Below, in pieces: positions 1 to 8,546 of a stretch of 64,000 nt of DNA. The DNA is taken from assembly GCA_965263365.1 (NCBI GenBank), contig OZ253672.1, positions 930,001 to 994,000 of the forward strand, given 5' to 3'. Origin of the DNA: CANMUM01 sp965263365 (lineage in GTDB: Bacteria; Pseudomonadota; Alphaproteobacteria; Rhodobacterales; Rhodobacteraceae). The notes under the pieces were generated by a model. It had not been told where the DNA came from. It did not search any database and worked only from the letters and a program-made list of their open reading frames with translations. Numbering within the stretch: position 1 is the stretch's first letter; every line of letters begins with the position of its first letter. A program made the translations under genes and the position numbers.

Positions 1-1
1 A

Positions 2-1279
2 AGTGCTACAAATCGGTTTGGAAGTATTGAAATTAATTACGTTGATAGTGAAAAAGACTATTTGCCTGAGACAGCTGTAGTCTCTTATCCGCTACATGGA
101 TCTCGAGACCGTGCTAGTATCAATATGCCTTTGGGGTTATCTGAAAAGTTTGCGAAAAAACTTTCTGTATATTACTTAACTCAGTCGCGCAAGGGAGAAG
201 AACGCATCACTTTTCATTGTTGGCTCGATGAAGACGTATTATCAGTTGGGGACTGCGTTACTTTTGAAAACATAAAAGGATCAAAACTCTACAAAATTGA
301 TAAAATTTCGAGAGGTGCGTATTTAGAGGTTGAGGCGTTTTTGTTTGAACCTGAAATTGCGCGCGAATTGGGCGGCACAGTAAAAAAGACGGATAATGTG
401 CCTGATGTGGCCACTGAAATTTGGGCTGAATTTCTCGATATTCCCTACGGGAATGAAGCAGGATTCTATGTAAGTTTGAGCGCACAAAATTGGGGCGGAG
501 AAGTAAAGATTTTTGAAGAAGATGAAGAAATTCAAAATGAGCTATTGACGCGCGCGATTCCCTCAACAGCCGGCTCGACTTCAAATAAATTAACAATGGG
601 CTCCCAATTCGTTCGTCAACCCACCTACCTTGATATAGAACTAACCAATGGGAACCTTCAGCTTGGTGGAAAATTTGCAACTCACCCAATAATTGCGATT
701 TCACATGAGAATCATCCGTGGGAGCTCATTGGCTTTGAAAGCGTGGAGAGTTTGGGTAACCAAAATTATAGGATTGAAGGCTTATATAGGGGCCTTCATG
801 GGACTGAATCACATATTAGAACTTGGCCCGAAAAATCAAAGGTCGTGGTTTTAGACAGTCAGATTACATTTATACCAAATCGCGATTTGCTGGTGAAAAA
901 TGATCACAATTTTTTGGTTGTGCCCAATGCGGATATGAGTCTGGCTGGTCATTATGTAAAAAACACACCAATTCGTTTTAATCAACCTTATGCGCCTTGT
1001 ATGCTAAAAATTGATAGGGAAGATACCGAGACGATCTTAACTTTTGTACCGAGATCAACTTTAGATAGAGACTATTGGGTAAATTTGCCTGAAAGTTACT
1101 CTTGGCCTGTGTCTTATGAAGTCTCTGCTGAAGCGAATGGCCAAGAAATCTTCACACAAATAACTGACAGTACTCGCGTCTTGCTTGGAGATATTACTGG
1201 CGATCTCTTAATTAAGATTCGTGCTGTGAGTGAGCAAGGAATTAAGTCTAATTTAATAGAGGAAGAATTTTATGTCTAA
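2..1279 (+). CDS. GTA/phage baseplate (host specificity) protein, C-terminal part
   Basis: The reading frame is open to the left edge of the window, so this is the last ~425 residues of a longer protein; the TTG at 62 is not a credible start. The segment has the look of the C-terminal third of the large baseplate hub protein of alphaproteobacterial gene transfer agents (RcGTA ORFg15 type): beta-rich, with a conserved block around 'RIEGLYRGLHGTE' and a C-terminal fibronectin-like stretch. Family knowledge: this protein sits at the tail tip and contacts the recipient cell. Its stop overlaps the start of the next gene by 8 nt, so the two are probably translationally coupled. Whether the rest of the GTA cluster is intact cannot be judged because it lies upstream of the window. 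A true prophage tail is the alternative. Confidence 0.72.
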   Translation, partial: SATNRFGSIEINYVDSEKDYLPETAVVSYPLHGSRDRASINMPLGLSEKFAKKLSVYYLTQSRKGEERITFHCWLDEDVLSVGDCVTFENIKGSKLYKIDKISRGAYLEVEAFLFEPEIARELGGTVKKTDNVPDVATEIWAEFLDIPYGNEAGFYVSLSAQNWGGEVKIFEEDEEIQNELLTRAIPSTAGSTSNKLTMGSQFVRQPTYLDIELTNGNLQLGGKFATHPIIAISHENHPWELIGFESVESLGNQNYRIEGLYRGLHGTESHIRTWPEKSKVVVLDSQITFIPNRDLLVKNDHNFLVVPNADMSLAGHYVKNTPIRFNQPYAPCMLKIDREDTETILTFVPRSTLDRDYWVNLPESYSWPVSYEVSAEANGQEIFTQITDSTRVLLGDITGDLLIKIRAVSEQGIKSNLIEEEFYV

Positions 1280-1937
1280 AACTGAGAAATTTGAAATTGA
1301 TTATTTATCCGCGGGCCAAGCTAACAAGCATCTAACGGTTAATGATGGGTTTCTAAAATTTGATGCGCTTATGGCGCTAAATTTAGGAACTCCGCCGGCT
1401 TTGCCTGAAGTTTCGGAAGAGGGCGTGTGCTATGTCGTGTCAAATTCAGACCCAATTTATAGTGATCATGCAGGTCAAATCGCAATATACACAAATGGAG
1501 GCTATACTTTTTTATCACCCTCAAACGGATTGATGGCGCAAAGTGAGCAAAAACGTAAAATATATAATGGGAGCTATTTTGAGAGCTTTGGCACGCAAAC
1601 TAAAACTTTTGATGTGGTGTTGAATGAAAATTTCACTCATACAGAAGAAGTGATGAGTGCAAACACGGTTGTTCTTGGCATCACAGGACGCGTCATTGAA
1701 GAAATTGTAGGTGTTGATGTGGCTTCTTGGTCGATTGGAGTTGATGATGATCCAAATCGTTACGGAAGTGGTCTCTGGTTGGGTAAAAATGGCTGGGTAA
1801 GAGGATTAACTGGATCGCCGCTTACATACTGGAGCGATACTCCGCTAACCATTTCACCTGATAATGGCAACTTTACAAGTGGAAAAATTCGGCTACAGAT
1901 CCACTATTTGGAACTTTCTGTACCTCCAGAAGTGTAA
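1272..1937 (+). CDS. DUF2793 domain protein, probable GTA/phage tail fibre component
   Basis: 221 residues. The N-terminus (AGQANKHLTVNDGFLKFDAL) matches the hallmark opening of DUF2793 proteins, where an 'AQANKHVTVNEAL..LDAL' signature is followed by a compact beta domain with 'YVV' and 'NGGYTFLSP'-like segments. Family knowledge: DUF2793 proteins are encoded in or near alphaproteobacterial GTA and Mu-like tail clusters, and one in Rhodobacter capsulatus is thought to be a tail fibre encoded away from the main cluster. Here it directly overlaps the baseplate gene by 8 nt (ATG at 1272 inside the end of the upstream frame). The C-terminal ~100 residues (SWSIGVDDDPNRYGSGLW onward) form a carbohydrate-module-like beta region that may bind the cell surface; that is inference. 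Confidence 0.7.
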   Translation: MSKTEKFEIDYLSAGQANKHLTVNDGFLKFDALMALNLGTPPALPEVSEEGVCYVVSNSDPIYSDHAGQIAIYTNGGYTFLSPSNGLMAQSEQKRKIYNGSYFESFGTQTKTFDVVLNENFTHTEEVMSANTVVLGITGRVIEEIVGVDVASWSIGVDDDPNRYGSGLWLGKNGWVRGLTGSPLTYWSDTPLTISPDNGNFTSGKIRLQIHYLELSVPPEV

Positions 1938-2008
1938 TTTGCTCTTGAAGAATTATTATAGGGCATTAAAGTCTCAGAAAATTTTTAACAAGTGACTTAA
2001 AGTATCAA

Positions 2009-2791
2009 ATGGCTAAATTTTCTTTTTGGGACCATGTTCGACAAGAAGCCGAACAAGCAATACAAACAGACCCATTTTTGAGAGCTAGTTTTGAAAATGC
2101 GATCGTAAAATTTGAAAACTTTGGCGCGGCATTGGCGCATCGTCTCGCAAATAAGCTTGCTTTTGATGATCTGGGCTGTTCGCAAATAGAAAGTATCGCG
2201 CGAGAAGCCTTCCATAGCGATTCTGAAATTTTGAATAATGCACAAGCAGACATTTTAGCGATTTTAGATCGAGATCCCGCAACCCATCGTATGATGGTGC
2301 CATTTATGTATTTTAAAGGCTTTCAAGCCCTGCAGGTACATCGGATAACTCACTATTATTGGAAGCAAGGTCGTCGAGACTTGGCACGCCTAATGCAAAT
2401 GAGAAATTCGGAAGTTTTTACTTTTGATTGTCATCCTGGCGCGAGAATTGGGGAGGGGATAATGTTTGATCATGCTCATTCCATCGTTATCGGAGAGACG
2501 GCAGTCGTCGGGAACAATGTTTCCATTCTACATTCCGTTACATTAGGCGGCACAGGCAAAGAGCAGGGTGATCGTCACCCAAAAATTGGCGATTCCGTGA
2601 TGATTGGTGCCGGTGCAAAAATCCTTGGCAACATTACAGTTGGTAGGTGCTCGAGAGTTGCCGCAGGATCAGTCGTGCTAGATGATGTTCCAGATGAAAA
2701 AACCGTTGCAGGAGTGCCTGCCAAAATAGTCGGCAATGCAGGCTGCGCACAACCTGCAAAGAGTATGAATCAGTTTGTTACAAACAATTAA
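2009..2791 (+). CDS. cysE: Serine O-acetyltransferase
   Basis: 260 residues. It transfers acetyl from acetyl-CoA to L-serine, the first committed step of cysteine synthesis, in the cytoplasm. The N-terminal helical SATase domain (residues ~1-140, including DPATHRMMVPFMYFKGFQAL) is followed by a left-handed beta-helix of hexapeptide repeats (~140-245) carrying the catalytic-loop motif FDHAHSIVIGETAVVG and the HSVTLGGTG turn. The C-terminal tail is longer than the core needs and could be the part that docks into cysteine synthase. It is transcribed in the same direction as the GTA genes, 71 bp after the DUF2793 stop. The ATG at 2009 has only a weak ribosome binding site but gives the expected family N-terminus. 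Confidence 0.95.
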   Translation: MAKFSFWDHVRQEAEQAIQTDPFLRASFENAIVKFENFGAALAHRLANKLAFDDLGCSQIESIAREAFHSDSEILNNAQADILAILDRDPATHRMMVPFMYFKGFQALQVHRITHYYWKQGRRDLARLMQMRNSEVFTFDCHPGARIGEGIMFDHAHSIVIGETAVVGNNVSILHSVTLGGTGKEQGDRHPKIGDSVMIGAGAKILGNITVGRCSRVAAGSVVLDDVPDEKTVAGVPAKIVGNAGCAQPAKSMNQFVTNN

Positions 2792-2793
2792 GA

Positions 2794-2807
2794 CGCGGTT
2801 TGCCGCG
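2794..2807. terminator. Small GC-rich hairpin between convergent cysE and lipoprotein gene
   Basis: CGCGG-TTTG-CCGCG forms a 5-bp stem just after the cysE stop. It lies between two convergent genes and could end transcription from either side. No clean T-tract follows on either strand, so it is only a weak terminator candidate. Confidence 0.3.
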
Positions 2808-2836
2808 CCTTAAAGTTAATAAGTCGGTTTGAAAGT

Positions 2837-3151
2837 TTACTCGGAAACTACCACTGAAGATTCACCAACTACGCCAGTCGGGTGAAAAATCACTGTAGGC
2901 TCAGGGATAACGTTAGTTGGGTGATCGTAAGTTCCTGTACCTTTTCTTAAGCAAAATATACGAGCAGTTGAATTAGACATAGAATCAGGCTTGCTCACGG
3001 CATGATCAAATATCGCAACATTAGCAAGGTAGTGAACGCACTCAACATTGCCTTGTGGAGTAACAACTGTTGACGTAAAGCCGCCAGAATCAGTCGTACA
3101 GCCAGAAATAACTGAAGCGATTGAAGCACTCATAACTAAATATTTTATCAA
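2837..3151 (-). CDS. Small predicted lipoprotein, unknown function
   Basis: 104 residues from a TTG start at 3151. I chose this start because a GGAGG lies 5 nt upstream; the in-frame TTG four codons further upstream overlaps that Shine-Dalgarno sequence. The N-terminus is a short lipoprotein signal (hydrophobic ~residues 4-16) ending in the lipobox VISGC, with Cys18 as the lipidated residue. The mature part has two further cysteines (VECVHYL and IFCLRKG) that could form a disulphide in the periplasm. It stands alone, convergent with cysE and separated from pdhC by about 150 bp. I do not recognise the family. Confidence 0.6.
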   Translation of the reverse strand: MIKYLVMSASIASVISGCTTDSGGFTSTVVTPQGNVECVHYLANVAIFDHAVSKPDSMSNSTARIFCLRKGTGTYDHPTNVIPEPTVIFHPTGVVGESSVVVSE

Positions 3152-3304
3152 AATAGCCTCCAAAAATTAATTTCAAATTAAACATAATATAGCTGATCAT
3201 TTTAACAATTCTTTCCAAAAATCAACTAAATTAATCGAATCGTAATCTAATTGTGATTCACTGATGTATTTCAGTAACTATGTAATAAAAAGAAAACCGA
3301 TACA

Positions 3305-4597
3305 CTAAGCAAGCATAGCCAGTGGATTCTCGAGTGCATTTTTAAATGATGCGATCCACTGTGCACCGAGCGCGCCGTCAATCACACGGTGATCAACGCT
3401 CAATGTCACGCTCATGACAGTCGCGACGCCGACTTCGCCTTCATCAGAAACAACTGGCTTTTTCACACCGGCGCCTACGGCTAAAATTGAGCCGTGAGGT
3501 GGGTTTATCACGGCATCAAAGTTTTCAATGCCGAACATGCCCAGATTGGATATTGCAAATGATCCACCTTGATACTCGTGCGGAGCCAGTTTTCGGTCGC
3601 GAGCGCGTCCTGCTAAATCTTTCATTTCATTAGAAAGTGCGGACAGAGACTTCAAATGTGAATCGCGGATAACCGGTGTAAATAAGCCACCTTCAACAGC
3701 AACGGCGACAGCAACATCCGATGGTTCAAGTTTTAAAATTCGATCACCAGCCCAAACCGCATTGCAATCAGGCACTTCTTGAAGGGCAATTGCTGAGGCT
3801 TTGATAATAAAATCATTAACCGAAAGCTTGATCCCTTTTTCTTCGAGTTGCTTATTAAGCTGGCTTCTAAATTTTAGCAAAGCATCAAGTTGAATATCGC
3901 GACGTAGATAAAAGTGCGGTATGGTTTGCTTCGCTTCGGTTAATCGCGAAGCGATTGTGGAGCGCATTCCATCCAATGAAACCTCTTCAAAATTCCGATC
4001 TGCATAGATTTTTTTAATTTGTTCCGCGTCTGGTGATTGAGATTTGACACTTGACTGAGGAACAGATGTTTCCGCTAAACTCGGTGCGCTTTTCGGCACA
4101 GATGCACCTTCGACATCAGCCTTCACAATACGCCCGCGTGGGCCCGAACCTTGAATCTGAGAAAGATCAATGCCTTTGTCTTTAGCGATTTTTCGTGCGA
4201 GGGGGGTCGCAAAAACACGCCCAGTTGAATCATCTGATGAATTTAACGGCGCAGGGATTGCAGTTGGCTTTGTTTCCTTACTGATAGTTGCGTTAACGGG
4301 CGCACTCGGTGCCGATTGAGCAAGACCTGTAGACTTTAGGTCTTCCATTGTTTCATCTTCTTCGAGTAAAATCGCAATTGTAGTGTTTACCTTAACGTTT
4401 GCAGAGCCCTCAGCGATTAAGATTTTTCCTATTTTACCCTCGTCAACGGCTTCAAATTCCATTGTGGCTTTGTCTGTTTCGATTTCAGCCATTATGTCGC
4501 CAGAGGAAACTGTGTCGCCTTCTTTAACAAGCCATTTTGCAAGCGTACCTTCTTCCATGGTCGGGCTTAATGCGGGCATTAATATTTCAATAGGCAT
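3305..4597 (-). CDS. pdhC: Pyruvate dehydrogenase E2, dihydrolipoamide acetyltransferase
   Basis: 430 residues. It moves the acetyl group from E1-bound TPP to CoA. Domains in order: one lipoyl domain (~1-78, lipoylated Lys43 in ETDKATMEF), an Ala/Pro/Ser-rich linker, the peripheral-subunit binding domain (~130-165, ATPLARKIAKDKGIDL and GSGPRGRI), a second linker, and the catalytic domain (~200-430) with the active-site motif DHRVIDG near residue 403. The length fits the alphaproteobacterial single-lipoyl E2. It lies 10 bp downstream of pdhB as the last gene of pdhA-pdhB-pdhC. E3 (lpd) is not in the window. Confidence 0.97.
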   Translation of the reverse strand: MPIEILMPALSPTMEEGTLAKWLVKEGDTVSSGDIMAEIETDKATMEFEAVDEGKIGKILIAEGSANVKVNTTIAILLEEDETMEDLKSTGLAQSAPSAPVNATISKETKPTAIPAPLNSSDDSTGRVFATPLARKIAKDKGIDLSQIQGSGPRGRIVKADVEGASVPKSAPSLAETSVPQSSVKSQSPDAEQIKKIYADRNFEEVSLDGMRSTIASRLTEAKQTIPHFYLRRDIQLDALLKFRSQLNKQLEEKGIKLSVNDFIIKASAIALQEVPDCNAVWAGDRILKLEPSDVAVAVAVEGGLFTPVIRDSHLKSLSALSNEMKDLAGRARDRKLAPHEYQGGSFAISNLGMFGIENFDAVINPPHGSILAVGAGVKKPVVSDEGEVGVATVMSVTLSVDHRVIDGALGAQWIASFKNALENPLAMLA

Positions 4598-4607
4598 TTA
4601 AACTCTC

Positions 4608-5975
4608 CTAACGATAGGTAACGGCTTTCGCCGCTTCTACAATTTCTTCTGGTGTCATAAGTGCGTGCTTCTCAAGATTTGCAGCATAGGGCATTGGCAC
4701 ATCTTTACCAGTTATATTAATAACAGGCGCATCCAAATAGTCGAAGGCACGCTCCATAATGGTTGCTGACAAATGATTGCCAATTGATGCAACTGGCCAC
4801 CCTTCTTCGATTGTGACGCAGCGATTGGTCTTCATAACAGATTGTAAGATGGTATCGTAGTCAATTGGGCGCAGCGAGCGCAGGTCAATGACTTCAGCAG
4901 AAATGCCGATTTCGGCGAGCTTTTCAGCAGCCGCGAGTGTGTTAACCATGCCGATACCAAAAGAAACAAGTGTGACATCGCTTCCCGACCGCCAAATTCG
5001 CGCTTTCCCGATTGGGACCGTATAATCGTTAATTTCAGGAACCTCAAAACTGCGACCATATAAAATTTCGTTTTCTAAAAAGATCACAGGATTTGGGTCT
5101 CGGATAGCGGACTTCAATAAGCCTTTCGAGTCATCGGCTGAATAGGGCTGCACAACTTTTAGCCCTGGGACTTGCGCATACCAAGCTGCGTAGTCTTGGG
5201 AGTGTTGAGCTCCCACGCGCGCGGCCGCACCATTTGGGCCACGATACACAATCGGGACATGCATCTGACCACCAGACATGTAAAGCTGTTTAGCGGCAGA
5301 ATTTATAATATGATCAATAGCTTGCATCGCGAAGTTAAACGTCATGAATTCAACGATCGGGCGCAGGCCTGTATAAGCGGCCCCCGTTGCCAGACCGGTA
5401 AATCCAATCTCTGTGATCGGGGTATCAATAACGCGCTTCGATCCAAATTCATCAAGGAGACCCTGCGAAATTTTATAGGCGCCTTGATATTCTCCAACTT
5501 CTTCACCCATCAAAAAAACATCACCGTCACGGCGCATTTCTTCGGCCATAGCGTCACGCAATGCTTCTCTAACGGTTTGCTGTTTAAAAGTTGTCCCTTC
5601 AGGAAGGTCAATTTCAACAGGCTTTGTTTCGACAGGTTTTGCACTCGCGGGCGCCTTGCTTTCCTCGCTTGCGGAATAGGTTGCTTGTGTAGGGGCATCA
5701 GCCGTCGAGTTGCCAATATCTGCCGAAGACTCTCCATCCTCCAGTAAGACGGCGATGGCTGTATTGACCTTAACATTCGCAGCGCCTTCTTCAATCAATA
5801 TCTTTCCAATTTTTCCCTCGTCAACAGCTTCGAATTCCATCGTCGCTTTGTCCGTTTCGATTTCGGCAATGATTTGTCCAGATTCGACTTGATCGCCCTC
5901 TTTGACGAGCCATTTTGCAAGCGTACCTTCTTCCATTGTTGGGCTGAGTGCCGGCATTAAGATTTCGATTGCCAT
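4608..5975 (-). CDS. pdhB: Pyruvate dehydrogenase E1 beta subunit with N-terminal lipoyl domain
   Basis: 455 residues, about 130 longer than a plain E1 beta. Residues 1-78 are a complete lipoyl domain (Lys43 in ETDKATMEF), followed by an Ala/Ser/Pro linker and the transketolase-type E1 beta (~126-455, with TVREALRDAMAEEM, MGEEVGEYQGAY, and PNGAAARVGAQHSQ). Together with PdhA it decarboxylates pyruvate and reductively acetylates lipoyl groups. The lipoyl-bearing E1 beta is a known alphaproteobacterial feature. The start ATG shares one base with the pdhA stop (TAATG), so the two are translationally coupled. Its lipoyl domain is nearly identical to that of PdhC. Confidence 0.97.
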   Translation of the reverse strand: MAIEILMPALSPTMEEGTLAKWLVKEGDQVESGQIIAEIETDKATMEFEAVDEGKIGKILIEEGAANVKVNTAIAVLLEDGESSADIGNSTADAPTQATYSASEESKAPASAKPVETKPVEIDLPEGTTFKQQTVREALRDAMAEEMRRDGDVFLMGEEVGEYQGAYKISQGLLDEFGSKRVIDTPITEIGFTGLATGAAYTGLRPIVEFMTFNFAMQAIDHIINSAAKQLYMSGGQMHVPIVYRGPNGAAARVGAQHSQDYAAWYAQVPGLKVVQPYSADDSKGLLKSAIRDPNPVIFLENEILYGRSFEVPEINDYTVPIGKARIWRSGSDVTLVSFGIGMVNTLAAAEKLAEIGISAEVIDLRSLRPIDYDTILQSVMKTNRCVTIEEGWPVASIGNHLSATIMERAFDYLDAPVINITGKDVPMPYAANLEKHALMTPEEIVEAAKAVTYR

Positions 5976-6979
5976 TAGTTTGCCTCCACTGGTGCGTAAA
6001 TATCAGTCCAAAGTTCCTCAAGCGCTGGTTCAGGACTTTCTTGAGCAAACTTTGCGCTTTCATTGACGATTGATTTGATGTCTTTATCCACAGCTTTAAG
6101 TTCTTCGTCTTTTACCGAGCCTGAGGCAGTTAACAATTCACGCACATGCTCGATGGGATCGCGTGTTTCTTTCACGTTTTGAACTTCTTCTCGGGTTCTA
6201 TATTTTGCGGGATCAGACATTGAGTGACCGCGGTAGCGGTAAGTGTTCATTTCGAGAATATAGGGGCCTTTCCCATCTCGGCAATGAGCCGCGGCTTTTT
6301 CACCGGCAGCTTTGACAGCCAATACATCCATTCCATCAACCGCTTCACCAGGAATTCCAAAAGCTTCGCCGCGCGTATAAAGAGAAGGGGTCGACGATGC
6401 GCGCTGGAGGCTTGTTCCCATAGCGTATTGATTATTTTCAATGACGTAAATCACCGGTAACTTCCAAAGCGATGCCATATTAAAGCTCTCGTAGACTTGC
6501 CCCTGATTTGCGGCCCCGTCACCAAAATAAACATAAGAGACATTGTTGTTGCCTCGATACCAATTGGAAAAGGCGAGCCCCGTACCCAGAGGAACTTGGG
6601 CCGCCACAATACCGTGCCCGCCATAAAATTTCTTTTCTTCAGAAAACATATGCATCGAGCCGCCTTTACCGCGCGAATAGCCTCCTTCGCGACCGGTCAA
6701 CTCAGCCATCACACCTTTGGGATCCATGCCGCACGCAAGCATATGGCCATGATCTCGATAAGAAGTAATGCGTTGATCGCCTTCAATTGAGCTTGCCTCC
6801 AAGCCAACCACAACAGCCTCTTGACCAATATATAAGTGACAAAAGCCGCCGATGGCACCCATTCCGTATAATTGCCCTGCCTTTTCCTCAAAGCGGCGGA
6901 TTAGCAACATCTCGCGATAAAACTCCATGAGTTCATCGGTTGATACGTTGGTTTTTGAGCTTGTTTTTCTTGCGGCCAT
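5975..6979 (-). CDS. pdhA: Pyruvate dehydrogenase E1 alpha subunit
   Basis: 334 residues. TPP-dependent decarboxylating subunit. The TPP/Mg2+ motif runs from GDGAANQG (residues 153-160) to IENN (~180-183). The conserved loop YRYRGHSMSDPAKYRTREEV lies in the C-terminal half. The ATG at 6979 is preceded by AAAGGGA 5 nt upstream. It is the first gene of pdhA-pdhB-pdhC and is separated from the ftsB-like gene by ~190 bp of very AT-rich DNA. A 22-bp perfect palindrome lies only 15 bp upstream of the start and probably controls the operon. Confidence 0.97.
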   Translation of the reverse strand: MAARKTSSKTNVSTDELMEFYREMLLIRRFEEKAGQLYGMGAIGGFCHLYIGQEAVVVGLEASSIEGDQRITSYRDHGHMLACGMDPKGVMAELTGREGGYSRGKGGSMHMFSEEKKFYGGHGIVAAQVPLGTGLAFSNWYRGNNNVSYVYFGDGAANQGQVYESFNMASLWKLPVIYVIENNQYAMGTSLQRASSTPSLYTRGEAFGIPGEAVDGMDVLAVKAAGEKAAAHCRDGKGPYILEMNTYRYRGHSMSDPAKYRTREEVQNVKETRDPIEHVRELLTASGSVKDEELKAVDKDIKSIVNESAKFAQESPEPALEELWTDIYAPVEAN

Positions 6980-6994
6980 CTGTGTCCCTTTACG

Positions 6995-7016
6995 TTTAGT
7001 TTAACGTTAAACTAAA
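6995..7016. promoter_or_regulatory. 22-bp perfect palindrome upstream of pdhA, probable operator
   Basis: The left half TTTAGTTTAAC is followed directly by its exact reverse complement GTTAAACTAAA, with no mismatches and no spacer. It ends 15 bp before the pdhA ATG, so it overlaps the probable promoter or leader. The centre-symmetric form suggests a homodimeric repressor; the regulator is not evident in the window. Confidence 0.75.
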
Positions 7017-7171
7017 TTATAAATTATTTTAGACAAAGATGCGAGCAAAAAATGTGGAAAATTGCGAAAGAAATCGGAAAGAAATCCAAGAATTAAATAA
7101 AATCAAAAAGAAAGCCACAAAAAAATGACTCAAAAAATGAGGTTAAATTCTAAAATATATAAAAATATAAC

Positions 7172-7468
7172 TTAATTTACGATTATTTCATCTTGTCTGA
7201 TAAGGCCAAGACGTTTACGTGCTTGCTCATCAAGAAGATCCAGATCTAAATAATCATCCGATAAACGCGTAACCAGATTTTCAAGATGGATGCGTTCTGT
7301 TTGCAAATTCGCATGAAGTTCTTGTGCCGCATCAACTTGAACGCTTAATTGATAAAATCGAAACAAACCAGCGCCACCTTGAATTGCGGATAATAAAAAA
7401 TATCCGCATATAAAAAGAAGTAAAATTGTAATCCAATAGTGCCGAACGTGGCCAATAATATGCTTCAT
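7172..7468 (-). CDS. ftsB: FtsB/DivIC-family septum formation initiator
   Basis: 98 residues. One membrane segment (~residues 10-28, YWITILLLFICGYFLLSAI) is followed by a coiled coil (~35-65) and a short C-terminal region ending in QARKRLGLIRQDEIIV, the usual plan of FtsB-like cell division proteins that bind FtsL/FtsQ at the septum. Family knowledge: alphaproteobacteria often have this gene directly upstream of pdhA, as here. It lies just downstream of the fba terminator, so it probably has its own weak promoter. Confidence 0.85.
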   Translation of the reverse strand: MKHIIGHVRHYWITILLLFICGYFLLSAIQGGAGLFRFYQLSVQVDAAQELHANLQTERIHLENLVTRLSDDYLDLDLLDEQARKRLGLIRQDEIIVN

Positions 7469-7506
7469 TTGAACTGCTCTTTTTATATTTTCTAATTACG
7501 TAACAC

Positions 7507-7531
7507 AAAAAAAGGGGGATGTGAATCCCCC
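7507..7531 (-). terminator. Strong rho-independent terminator of pgk-fba
   Basis: Read on the minus strand, a 7-bp perfect stem GGGGGAT/ATCCCCC with a 4-nt loop is followed at once by seven T residues. It lies 24 bp after the fba stop codon and is the cleanest terminator in the window. Confidence 0.92.
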
Positions 7532-7554
7532 AAATACATAGCGTGAATAAACAC

Positions 7555-8517
7555 TTATTTTTTAGTAGTTTTTTTGCTAGTCGCTGTCGCGCTTGATCCT
7601 TTGTAGATCGCGATAACGTCATCAAGCAACTTGAGGGCGTCTTCACGCGGACGCTGGAATGTATTTCGACCGATTATTGATCCATTACCACCACCAAGTG
7701 CAATTGCACGCGCATCATCAAGCACTGAATTTTCACCTTTTTTCGCGCCACCAGAGAAGACGACCAAGCGACGACCGTTAAATGCGCCTTTCATAATTTG
7801 CTCAACGCGCTTAGCGCTTGTGCTAATATCAATTTTTTGGTCCGTATAAACCTTCTTAGCTTCACTTTGATAGAGGGTGTCAGAAGGTAATTTCACTTTA
7901 ATAATATGTGCGCCGAGGAGGGCTGCAACTTGAGCAGCATAGGCCGTCACATCCATAGCTGTTTCGCCAGCAGCTTCTAGAGCTTCGCCGCGTGGATATG
8001 ACCAAACAACGCTTGCAATCCCTTTTGCAGCGGCTTCTTCACGCATTGCCGCTATTTCTTCAAACATGTCAATGCTCGCAGAAGAGCCCGGATAAATTGT
8101 GAACCCAATTGCTGCACAACCAAGACGCAACGCATCATCAATATTGCCTGTTATTGCCTGATCTTTAGGCGCTTCTGAAGGGAGCAAAGAATTGGCGGAG
8201 TTAACTTTTAGTATCGTAGGAATTTGACCAGCAAATGTGTCTGCACCTGCTTCAAGCATTCCCAGTGGTGCTGCATAAGCGGAAAGCCCCGCGTCAATCG
8301 CAAGTTTGTAGTGATAATGTGGATCATATGCTTCCGGGTTTGGTGCAAAGCTTCTGTCCGGTCCATGTTCAAATCCTTGATCGACAGGCAATATGACCAT
8401 TTTACCGGTTCCACCGATACGTCCATTACCAAGAATATGCGCGAGCTTACCTTTAACGCCCGCATTTTCTGTTTCATAATTTGCGAGTATCTTTTTGATA
8501 ACACCATTAATTTTCAT
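7555..8517 (-). CDS. fbaB: Class I fructose-bisphosphate aldolase (DhnA/FbaB type)
   Basis: 320 residues. It reversibly cleaves fructose 1,6-bisphosphate to DHAP and glyceraldehyde 3-phosphate through a Schiff base and needs no metal. The sequence is of the archaeal/DhnA type: MVILPVDQGFEHGP near the N-terminus, the central IIKVKLPSD segment that carries the Schiff-base lysine, and the phosphate-binding VVFSGGAKKGE and GGNGSIIGRNTFQR blocks. The C-terminus ends in a Lys/Thr-rich tail. It sits 29 bp downstream of pgk and is followed by a strong terminator, so pgk-fba form a two-gene glycolytic/gluconeogenic unit. Confidence 0.93.
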   Translation of the reverse strand: MKINGVIKKILANYETENAGVKGKLAHILGNGRIGGTGKMVILPVDQGFEHGPDRSFAPNPEAYDPHYHYKLAIDAGLSAYAAPLGMLEAGADTFAGQIPTILKVNSANSLLPSEAPKDQAITGNIDDALRLGCAAIGFTIYPGSSASIDMFEEIAAMREEAAAKGIASVVWSYPRGEALEAAGETAMDVTAYAAQVAALLGAHIIKVKLPSDTLYQSEAKKVYTDQKIDISTSAKRVEQIMKGAFNGRRLVVFSGGAKKGENSVLDDARAIALGGGNGSIIGRNTFQRPREDALKLLDDVIAIYKGSSATATSKKTTKK

Positions 8518-8546
8518 CTTAAATTCCTTAGGCCTATGGTTAAAAA

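Noticed and set aside
5172..5747. 191-codon plus-strand open frame opposite pdhB
   Set aside because: It is antisense to a clearly conserved gene, its translation has no recognisable features, and it lacks a ribosome binding site.
7020..7160. A/T-rich stretch between pdhA and ftsB as a small RNA gene
   Set aside because: No promoter, hairpin or terminator beyond the pdhA palindrome could be seen; it is simply A-rich.
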